Assembly: GCA_021826525.1 (NCBI GenBank)
Contig: JAKAZU010000056.1
Span: 1-5,289, forward strand
DNA length: 5,289 nt
Origin: Thermoplasmata archaeon
Lineage (GTDB): Archaea > Thermoplasmatota > Thermoplasmata > UBA184
Reading direction: 5' to 3'
In this document: piece after piece, positions 1 through 5,289 of the stretch
Layout: each line of letters starts with the position of its first letter
Position numbering within the stretch: the stretch's first letter is position 1
The notes under the pieces: generated by a model
What the model was told of the DNA's origin: nothing
Database searches by the model: none
Seen by the model: only the letters and a program-made list of their open reading frames with translations
Program-made: the position numbers and the translations under genes

Positions 1-24
1 GCCACAGCCAGGGCTCTGACCTCG

Positions 25-29
25 AAGGT
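25..29 (+). promoter_or_regulatory. Weak Shine-Dalgarno-like site for tfb
   Basis: AAGGT lies four bases before the GTG at 34 and partly matches the GGAGGTGA sequence complementary to the 16S rRNA 3' end. It is the main nucleotide-level support for GTG 34 over a start upstream of the window. The match is short, so it is only suggestive. Confidence 0.35.
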
Positions 30-33
30 CGCG

Positions 34-1089
34 GTGTCGAAGGCGCTCGTCCCCAAGACGCTCGCCTCGGGACGCAATGCACCTGGCGCGCCCTCCGCGC
101 CTTCCTCCGACTCATGCCCGAACTGCGGCTCTTCTCACCTCATCCGTGACGAGATCCGCGGCGAGATTGTCTGCGCGGACTGCGGCCTCGTGGTTGACCA
201 GAGCGCGCTGGTCAGCGATCGTGGCCAGCGTGGCGGGAAGGAGGACACCGGGCGCGAGGCCCGCGGCTGGGGACCCGTCATCTCACCGTTGATGCCCGAC
301 AAGGGTCTCTTCAGCGAGATCGGCGTGCCGACGCGGGATTTCCAGGGCAACAGCCTCTCCCGCAACACGTCCCTCAAGTTCTACCATCTGCGCAAGCTCA
401 ACCACCGGCTCCGGGCCGCACGAACCCACCAGCGCAACCTGGTCGTCGCGCTCGGCGAGCTCAACCGGCTCGCAGGAGTCCTCGGCCTCTCCCGTGAAGT
501 GAAGGAGTCCGCGACGTACATCTACCGGCGGGCCCTCGAACACAAGGCCACGCGCGGAAAGAAGATCGTCGCGCTCGTGGCTGCGAGTGTCTACGCCGCG
601 TGCCGCCAGTGCCACGTTCCGCGCACGATGAAGGAGATCATCGCGCACTCCAAGGCGACCAAGATCGAGGTCGGACGCGCCTACACGTTGCTCGCACGCG
701 AGCTCAAGCTCGGGTTGAAGCCGGTCGAGCCGCGGGACTACCTCGTGCGCTTCACGCAGGATCTCAACCTCTCCAAGGAGGTCCGGGCGAAGGTGCTCGA
801 GCTCCTCGAGCAGGTCGAGCAGGTGTACTCGACGAGCGGAGTGCTCCCGAACGGGATCCTCGCGACGATCATCTACATCGCGTCGAACCTGATGGGCGAG
901 CCGCGGAGCCAGGACCGGATCGCGGCGGTGGCAAACGTCACACCGGTGACGATCCGCAATCACTACAAAGAACTCCTCGACCTGTTGGGGCTCCCCAAGA
1001 ACCTCGCGAACCCCCAGGCCCGGGCGAGTCTGGTCCTCCCGGGGACCCTTCCCCCGGTGGAAGGGAACGCCACTGTCGAGGGCCAGTAG
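34..1089 (+). CDS. tfb: Archaeal transcription initiation factor B (TFB), B-reader-divergent paralogue
   Basis: TFB is the archaeal counterpart of TFIIB. It binds the TBP-TATA complex and the BRE, and recruits RNA polymerase. The 351-residue protein has an N-terminal zinc ribbon with Cys28, Cys31, Cys47 and Cys50 (CPNC and CADC). Two cyclin-like repeats follow, at about residues 114-224 and 226-323. The second ends in a helix-turn-helix (VTPVTIRNHYKELL) matching the BRE-reading helix of the family. The linker at about 55-105 keeps DKGL and the IG motif, but the GPEWRAFD-like B-reader sequence of canonical TFBs is absent and replaced by a Gly/Arg-rich run. A low-complexity N-terminus (1-27) and a Pro-rich tail (about 325-351) make it longer than the usual 300-310 residues. 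The start is GTG with a weak AAGGT at 25-29. The frame is open back to base 1, so an upstream start is possible. It is probably one of several TFBs in the genome; the family is certain, its activity inferred. Confidence 0.95.
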   Translation: MSKALVPKTLASGRNAPGAPSAPSSDSCPNCGSSHLIRDEIRGEIVCADCGLVVDQSALVSDRGQRGGKEDTGREARGWGPVISPLMPDKGLFSEIGVPTRDFQGNSLSRNTSLKFYHLRKLNHRLRAARTHQRNLVVALGELNRLAGVLGLSREVKESATYIYRRALEHKATRGKKIVALVAASVYAACRQCHVPRTMKEIIAHSKATKIEVGRAYTLLARELKLGLKPVEPRDYLVRFTQDLNLSKEVRAKVLELLEQVEQVYSTSGVLPNGILATIIYIASNLMGEPRSQDRIAAVANVTPVTIRNHYKELLDLLGLPKNLANPQARASLVLPGTLPPVEGNATVEGQ

Positions 1090-1142
1090 ACCCGTCTGCG
1101 CGCTCGGCAGGGCTTCCCCGCGTTGCGTAGCCCCATAACGAG

Positions 1143-2372
1143 ATGAGCGTCTCGGGGGCTGGGGCCGGGGTGGCGACGGTTCCGACGCTCAGCTACTCGT
1201 CCTCGAGGGCGTATCTCGAGTGCCCGCTACGCTGGAAGTTCCTGTACATCGACCGGCTCACGGAGGCTCCCCGGGGCTACTTCTCGTTCGGCCGGACCAT
1301 CCACTCGGTGCTCGAGACGATCGTGCGACCGCTGGTCGTGCCCGGGGCGCGGCGATCCGGAGAGGCCGAATCGCAGCGCACGCTCGATGACTGGCATCCC
1401 TCCGCGCCGACGGTGACGGGGCCCGCAGGGCTCTCGGAGGAGGAGCTCCTCGCGATCTACGATCGGGAGTGGCTCAACGAGGGGTACAGCACCCCCGAGG
1501 AGGAGGCCCGGTACCGAGCCCTCGGGGTCGAGATGCTCCGAGGATTCTACGCGCAGATGCGCCGGGACCCGCCTCGCCCGGTGGCGGTGGAGCAACACCT
1601 CGAAGCATCCTGGGACGGGATCCCGATTCACGGATACATCGATCGGATCGATCGGGCACCGGGAGGTGGGCTCGCCGTCCTCGATTACAAGACCTCACGC
1701 GAGCTGCGGGCCGAGGACGCACGCGAGTCCGACCAACTTTCGCTCTACCAGGTCCTCGTCGAGAAGAATTATTCCGACCCGGTCGAGGAGCTGACCCTGT
1801 ACCACCTCCGCTCGCTCACGCCGCTCAAAGTGTCGCGACGCCCGAAGGAGACCCTCGAACTTCTCTACGATCGGCTCGGAGCGGTGACGGATGGGATCCG
1901 CGCCCAGGCGTTCGACCCCACTCCCGGGCGACAGTGCGCGCGATGCGAGTTCCAATCCCGTTGCCCGGAGTTCCGCACGGTCCCGGCGGAGGAGCAGGAG
2001 CGGCTCCGTCTGCTCGTGGACCGGTTCGCCCAGTTGCGAGCCGAGGAAGAGCGGGTCGCGGGCGAGCTCGAGCGCACGGCGGAGGAGCTCCATCGATCGG
2101 CGGCGGACCTCCGGGTCCATCGCGTCCCCGGCTCCCGAGCGATCGCGATACGGCACAAGGAGGAGAGCTGGCAGTATCCCCCGGAGCGGATCGGGCCGAT
2201 CCTCCAACGCGCGGGTATCCGCGACCGTCTGACCTCGGGCCGGCCCGAGGAGGTCCGACGTATCGTCCGGGACCCTTCGATCGATCCCGAGATCCGCCGG
2301 CGGGTCGCCGATGCCGGCACCCGGCGGGTGAAGTGGTACTGGGAGCTCGAAGAGAGCTCTCGCGCCGACTGA
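1143..2372 (+). CDS. RecB/Cas4-family PD-(D/E)XK nuclease with predicted Fe-S cluster and extra C-terminal domain
   Basis: Predicted DNA exonuclease or end-processing nuclease of the RecB/AddB/Cas4 superfamily, 409 residues. An N-terminal LSYSSSRAYLECP motif (16-28) is followed by a helix with His54 (FGRTIHSVLE). The core motifs are GYIDRID with Asp167, then LDYKTS with Asp181 and Lys183, then DQLSLY with Gln198 and Tyr202: the metal-binding and catalytic set of the family. Cys27 together with Cys265, Cys268 and Cys274 (CARCEFQSRC) has the one-plus-three spacing of the Fe-S staple seen in AddB and Cas4. Residues about 282-325 are charged and heptad-like, probably a coiled coil. Residues 326-409 form an extra domain that I do not recognise. 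There is no helicase domain and no adjacent helicase or cas gene, so this is a stand-alone nuclease. The ATG follows tfb by 53 bases without a clear Shine-Dalgarno or TATA box. Family assignment is strong; substrate and pathway are unknown. Confidence 0.88.
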   Translation: MSVSGAGAGVATVPTLSYSSSRAYLECPLRWKFLYIDRLTEAPRGYFSFGRTIHSVLETIVRPLVVPGARRSGEAESQRTLDDWHPSAPTVTGPAGLSEEELLAIYDREWLNEGYSTPEEEARYRALGVEMLRGFYAQMRRDPPRPVAVEQHLEASWDGIPIHGYIDRIDRAPGGGLAVLDYKTSRELRAEDARESDQLSLYQVLVEKNYSDPVEELTLYHLRSLTPLKVSRRPKETLELLYDRLGAVTDGIRAQAFDPTPGRQCARCEFQSRCPEFRTVPAEEQERLRLLVDRFAQLRAEEERVAGELERTAEELHRSAADLRVHRVPGSRAIAIRHKEESWQYPPERIGPILQRAGIRDRLTSGRPEEVRRIVRDPSIDPEIRRRVADAGTRRVKWYWELEESSRAD

Positions 2373-2391
2373 CCCGACCGGCCGGCTCCTC

Positions 2392-2405
2392 GCAAAGGAT
2401 ATTTG
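2392..2405 (+). promoter_or_regulatory. Predicted BRE/TATA promoter of purP (leaderless)
   Basis: An AT-rich island, GCAAAG followed by GATATTTG, stands out in the GC-rich gap after the nuclease stop. The first six bases fit the purine-rich BRE pattern (RNWAAW, last base mismatched). The next eight form a TATA-like box centred near 2401. That centre lies 26 bases before the ATG at 2427, the distance expected if transcription starts at or next to the start codon. No Shine-Dalgarno precedes that ATG, which also fits a leaderless transcript. The element was found by eye and has no experimental support. Confidence 0.6.
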
Positions 2406-2426
2406 GGCCTCCCGGTAGGCTTCCCT

Positions 2427-3494
2427 ATGGGAATCCACCTCGCACCACCGGCCCGCCTGCGCTCAATCGAAGGGCGCACCCCTACGATCGCCACCCTGTG
2501 TTCGCACTCCTCCCTCCAGATCTTCCACGGCGCTCGCCGTGAGGGATTCCCGACGCTCGGGATCACGGCGGGAAACCCACCGAAGTTCTACGACGCCTTC
2601 CCGCTCGGCCGCCCGGACCGCTTCCTGTCGATCCCGAAGGTCTCCGAGTTACCGAACTCGGCGGCGACCCTGCGCGAGGAAGGAGCGATCCTGATCCCCC
2701 ACGGATCGTTCGTGGAGTACCTCGGACCTGAGCGGTTCGTCGCGCTCGACGTTCCGGTGTTCGGCAATCGCGCGGTGATCGGCTGGGAATCCGACCGGCG
2801 CAAGGAACGCGACTGGCTCGAGTCCGCGGGGGTGCTCATGCCGTTGCGCTTCGAGGAGCTCCGTGACATCGACCGGCCGGCGATCATCAAGTACTACGGA
2901 GCGAAGGGCGGCAAGGGATTCTTCCTCGCCAAGAATCGAGCGGACACGGAGGCGTTCCACCCGACGGGCCCGTACGTCATCCAAGAGTACGTGCTCGGAA
3001 CGCGCTACTACGTCCACTTCTTCTACTCGCCGTTGTCCGACCGCGGCTACCGGGTCGGCTCCGGGTCGCTCGAGCTCCTCGGGATGGATCGACGAGACGA
3101 GGCGAACATCGACGAGCTGTACAAACTGGGATCGCAGGAGGAACTTCAGCGTGCGGGGATCCGGCCGACGTTCGTCGTCACGGGCAACGTGCCGGTGATG
3201 CTGCGCGAGTCCCTCCTGCCCCAGATCTTCGATGTCGGGGCGCGGATCGTGGAACGGTCGATCGAACTGTTCGGAGGGATGGTGGGGCCGTTTTGCGTCG
3301 AAGGGATCATGACCGAGGACCTCCAGTTCAAGGTCTTCGAGATCTCGACGCGCATCGTCGCCGGAACGAACCTGTTCATCTCGGGAAGCCCGTACTCCGA
3401 GATGATCGAACCGGGCCTCTCTACGGGCCGCCGGATCGCCCAGGAGATCCACCGCGCGACTGAAGAGCACCGCCTCGCCGAGGTCCTGAGCTAG
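2427..3494 (+). CDS. purP: 5-formaminoimidazole-4-carboxamide ribonucleotide synthetase (FAICAR synthetase, PurP)
   Basis: PurP is the archaeal ATP-grasp enzyme (EC 6.3.4.23) that makes FAICAR from AICAR, formate and ATP in the cytoplasm. It replaces the folate-dependent PurH transformylase step of IMP synthesis. Family landmarks run through the 355 residues: TLCSHSSLQI (23-32), IPHGSF, PVFGNR, WESDR, the glycine-rich ATP-grasp loop KYYGAKGGKGFF, IQEYVLGT, HFFYSPL, LLGMDRR, VVTGNVPV, RESLLPQ, GPFC, and the C-terminal EISTRIVAGTN, SGSPYS and GRRIAQEI. Length is close to the roughly 360 residues of methanogen PurP. I chose ATG 2427 because the TTG at 2403, which would add eight residues, lies inside the predicted TATA box. 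With the ATG start the conserved His becomes residue 27, the position I recall for the Methanocaldococcus enzyme. The Gly common in TLGSH is Cys25 here. Many archaea carry PurP paralogues, so the role is likely but not proven. Confidence 0.94.
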   Translation: MGIHLAPPARLRSIEGRTPTIATLCSHSSLQIFHGARREGFPTLGITAGNPPKFYDAFPLGRPDRFLSIPKVSELPNSAATLREEGAILIPHGSFVEYLGPERFVALDVPVFGNRAVIGWESDRRKERDWLESAGVLMPLRFEELRDIDRPAIIKYYGAKGGKGFFLAKNRADTEAFHPTGPYVIQEYVLGTRYYVHFFYSPLSDRGYRVGSGSLELLGMDRRDEANIDELYKLGSQEELQRAGIRPTFVVTGNVPVMLRESLLPQIFDVGARIVERSIELFGGMVGPFCVEGIMTEDLQFKVFEISTRIVAGTNLFISGSPYSEMIEPGLSTGRRIAQEIHRATEEHRLAEVLS

Positions 3495-3534
3495 GCCTCC
3501 CGGCCCACTCCCTCGAGGCACCTCGGGCGCTTGC

Positions 3535-4488
3535 ATGTCCGACGACCCGGCGATCTGTGCGATCGGCATCGGCAAACGCTACCCCAAGGCACCGCCCGGG
3601 GTCGCCGCGCTCGCCGATCTGTCGCTGACCGTGCCCGCCGGGAAGATCTACGGGCTGATCGGGCAGAACGGTGCCGGGAAGACGACGTTCGTCCGGATCG
3701 CCGCCACCCAGCTTACCCCGAGCTCGGGAGAGATGTACGTGCTCGGCCATCCCATCCTCCGGGAGGAGCGGGCGATTCGCGCGCGCATCGCCTGCGTGCC
3801 CCAGGAATCCCGCCCACTGTACTTCCTGAACACCGAAGAGGTCGTGTACCTCTACCTGAAGCTGCGCGGGATCGACCCGCTGGAGGCCCGCCAGCGCACG
3901 AAGGCCGCGCTCGAGGAGCTCTCCCTCTGGGAGTACCGCAAACGTCAGGTCTCGCGCCTCTCCGGGGGTCTGCGGCGCCGCGCCCTGGTTGCGATGGTGC
4001 TCGCCGCCGATGCCGATCTGTTGTTCCTGGACGAACCGACCACCGGACTCGATCCTCTGGCCCGGCGTCAGGTCTGGGAAGCGATCCGTCGCGCGAGTCG
4101 CGAGCACCGGACCATCCTCCTAACGACCCACTACTTGGACGAGGCGGAGGCGCTCTCCGCTCGGATCGCCCTCATCGACAAGGGCCGGATGCTCCTCGAG
4201 GGGACGGCGGCGGAGCTCCGGGGGCGCGTCCGATTGCCCTACCGGGTCTCGGTGCAGGGCTCGGCGCTCCTGTCCGAGCTCGAGCCGTACGGACGCGTCA
4301 GCGCGATCGAGGGTGGGTTCCTCGTCTTCGCGCGGGAGGCCGATGCGCGCGAGCTCGCGCGTTGGGCGCTCGAGCGGGGCCACCGCGTCTCGATGGGACC
4401 GGTGACCCTGGAGGATGTCTTCCTCGAGGTCGTGGGCCGCCCGATCGAGCAGGATGAACCGCTCGCCGAAGGCCCGGAGGCCGCATGA
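3535..4488 (+). CDS. ABC-2 type exporter, ATP-binding subunit
   Basis: Cytoplasmic ATPase that powers an ABC-2 export system, 317 residues, of the CcmA/DrrA/NatA type. Walker A is GQNGAGKT at 43-50, the Q-loop Gln is 90, the signature is LSGGL at 142-146 (the last position is Leu instead of the textbook Gln), Walker B is LLFLDE at 162-167 with catalytic Glu167, and the switch His is 199. The C-terminal 90 or so residues form the accessory domain common in these ATPases and end in the typical VTLEDVFLEVVG motif. The last four bases overlap the permease gene, so the two subunits are almost certainly made and assembled together. The ATG lies 40 bases after purP with no obvious Shine-Dalgarno or TATA box; co-transcription with purP is possible. 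The exported substrate (drug, lipid, ion or polymer) cannot be told from the sequence. Confidence 0.95.
   Translation: MSDDPAICAIGIGKRYPKAPPGVAALADLSLTVPAGKIYGLIGQNGAGKTTFVRIAATQLTPSSGEMYVLGHPILREERAIRARIACVPQESRPLYFLNTEEVVYLYLKLRGIDPLEARQRTKAALEELSLWEYRKRQVSRLSGGLRRRALVAMVLAADADLLFLDEPTTGLDPLARRQVWEAIRRASREHRTILLTTHYLDEAEALSARIALIDKGRMLLEGTAAELRGRVRLPYRVSVQGSALLSELEPYGRVSAIEGGFLVFAREADARELARWALERGHRVSMGPVTLEDVFLEVVGRPIEQDEPLAEGPEAA
4476..4480 (+). promoter_or_regulatory. Shine-Dalgarno site for the ABC permease gene
   Basis: GGAGG, four bases before the permease ATG, lies inside the 3' end of the ATPase gene. It is the best ribosome-binding match in the window. With the ATGA stop/start overlap it points to translational coupling of the two exporter subunits. 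Confidence 0.65.
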
Positions 4489-5231
4489 GCGAACGCCACC
4501 GCCTGCGCTCGGTCCTGACGCTCATCGAGCTCAACGGGCTCATCCCGATCCGCACGCAGCCCCTCTACCTCGTGAACCTCCTGGCCTCCCCGCTCGCCTT
4601 CCTGTTCTTTATCACGATCGCGTCCGGCGGTGTCCTGCTCGCGTACGGGATCGGCGGAGGGATGATCCTCACGATGCTCAGCGTGGGCACCGGCCTCCAG
4701 TCGGATCTCACGCATTACCGTCACGATCTGAAGTTCCAGGATATCGTCGTGGCATCGCCGGTCGAGGCGCCGACCTACGTCGCCGGGATGGCACTCTCCG
4801 AGCTCGTGTACTCCACGCCCGGAATGCTGCTCTTCCTCGGGCTCTGGTTCGTCACCGGCGCCGCGACGGCGCTCCACGCCTTCATCCTCGCGGGGGCGCT
4901 CCTGCTCGTCTGGGCTTTCGCGAGCGCGCTGGCCTTCACCCTCGCGACGTGGTTCGAGGACGTCCGAGAGACGTTCATGTTCAGCCCCCTGATCTCCCTG
5001 GGACTGACGGTGATCCCGCCGGTCTACTATCCTCTGAGCGCGCTCCCTCAGTGGGCCCAGTACGCGGCCCTGGTGTCGCCCACGACCTACGCCGCGAGCC
5101 TCGTTCAGAGCGCGATGGGCCTCATTCCCATCACCTGGAGCACCGCCGCGGTCGACTGGGGCATCCTCACCGCCTTCACGGCGGGACTGTTCATCCTGGC
5201 GAGCTTCAAGGCTCGGTGGCGCGAGGCGTGA
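4485..5231 (+). CDS. ABC-2 type exporter, membrane permease subunit
   Basis: Integral membrane partner of the preceding ATPase, 248 residues, in the usual length range for ABC-2 permeases. About six hydrophobic segments can be read, near residues 27-47, 51-71, 102-124, 132-154, 167-187 and 222-241. A short amphipathic N-terminus precedes the first and a basic cytoplasmic tail (KARWREA) follows the last. The polar loop at about 72-96, with ASPVEAPTY, is in the position where ABC-2 permeases contact the ATPase. Near the C-terminus PPVYYPLSALP followed by VSPTTYAASLVQ matches the conserved stretch of the family. The start is ATG 4485, overlapping the ATPase stop as ATGA and preceded by GGAGG. 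It most likely dimerises and works with a dimer of the ATPase. Substrate and direction are inferred from the family only. Confidence 0.92.
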   Translation: MSERHRLRSVLTLIELNGLIPIRTQPLYLVNLLASPLAFLFFITIASGGVLLAYGIGGGMILTMLSVGTGLQSDLTHYRHDLKFQDIVVASPVEAPTYVAGMALSELVYSTPGMLLFLGLWFVTGAATALHAFILAGALLLVWAFASALAFTLATWFEDVRETFMFSPLISLGLTVIPPVYYPLSALPQWAQYAALVSPTTYAASLVQSAMGLIPITWSTAAVDWGILTAFTAGLFILASFKARWREA

Positions 5232-5289
5232 GCGACCCATCGGCGCGCATCCAGGGGCGCGAGGTCCCGAAAGGTCCGGCGAGGGTTTT
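5232..5289 (+). other. Non-coding tail after the exporter operon, ending in a T-run
   Basis: The 58 bases after the permease stop contain no supportable gene. A short GC stem can be drawn between CGCGC (5244-5248) and GCGCG (5257-5261), and the window ends in GGGTTTT. The T-run could be the start of an archaeal oligo-T terminator or of the TATA box of a next gene. The cut edge prevents a choice. Confidence 0.25.

Noticed and set aside
1..19. Possible 3' end of an upstream gene stopping at TGA 17-19 in the second frame
   Set aside because: Only five codons are visible, too few to support a gene call.
283..963. Minus-strand open frame opposite tfb (226 codons)
   Set aside because: Charged low-complexity translation without motifs; antisense to the conserved cyclin folds.
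1090..1142. Promoter for the nuclease gene in the tfb-nuclease gap
   Set aside because: No AT-rich TATA-like element at about 26 bases before the ATG; only a short CATAA directly before the start.
1629..1655. Repeated GATCG units that look like a short palindromic repeat
   Set aside because: They encode the conserved YIDRIDR segment of the nuclease core; codon use explains the repetition.
1143..2372. Cas4 of a CRISPR-Cas adaptation module
   Set aside because: The Fe-S and nuclease motifs are shared with Cas4, but the protein is about twice the usual Cas4 length, and no cas1, cas2 or CRISPR repeat is present in the window.
1469..2542. Plus-strand open frame in a second frame of the nuclease gene (357 codons)
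   Set aside because: Arg/Gly/Pro-rich translation typical of an out-of-frame read of GC-rich DNA; it also overlaps the purP promoter and start.
3511..3525. CCTCGAGG palindrome and small inverted repeat in the purP-ABC gap, possible terminator or operator
   Set aside because: Stem of four to five pairs with a tiny loop and no T-run; such matches arise by chance in GC-rich DNA.
2649..3575. Minus-strand open frame opposite purP (308 codons)
   Set aside because: Low-complexity composition, no domain, fully antisense to a well-conserved purP.
4239..5240. Long open frame on the minus strand opposite the ABC genes (333 codons)
   Set aside because: It is rich in Arg, Glu, Gly and Asp with no recognisable motif, and lies antisense to two genes with full family motifs. 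Long antisense frames are expected in GC-rich coding DNA.

Overview
The window reads as a stretch of archaeal chromosome with high G+C (roughly two thirds by eye) and five genes packed head to tail on the + strand. Two genes fix the domain of life. One is a transcription initiation factor B (TFB). The other is purP, the formate-dependent FAICAR synthetase of archaeal purine biosynthesis. The proteins lack the extreme acidity expected of haloarchaea. A high-GC member of the Thermoplasmatota or a related uncultivated euryarchaeal lineage is plausible, but that placement is inference.

Layout. 34-1089: a TFB with an intact zinc ribbon and two cyclin folds, but a linker whose B-reader/B-finger motif is not recognisable. 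1143-2372: a stand-alone RecB/Cas4-type PD-(D/E)XK nuclease with four cysteines placed to bind an Fe-S cluster, plus a coiled coil and an extra C-terminal domain. 2427-3494: purP, preceded by a good BRE/TATA element centred 26 bases before the ATG, which suggests its own leaderless promoter. 3535-4488 and 4485-5231: an ABC exporter made of an ATPase and a six-helix ABC-2 permease, translationally coupled through an ATGA overlap. 5232-5289 is non-coding at the cut edge and ends in TTTT.

The genes look like separate housekeeping or accessory functions sharing a strand (basal transcription, DNA processing, purine synthesis, export) rather than one pathway. Only the ABC pair is clearly a functional unit. 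The gaps are short (53, 54 and 40 bases, then an overlap), so read-through is possible. I found no RNA genes, CRISPR arrays, insertion sequences or long repeats, and no gene-free stretch over 300 bases. The points most worth a second look are the altered TFB linker, the domain architecture of the nuclease, and the promoter that decides the purP start. I see no convincing evidence of an undescribed multi-gene system here.
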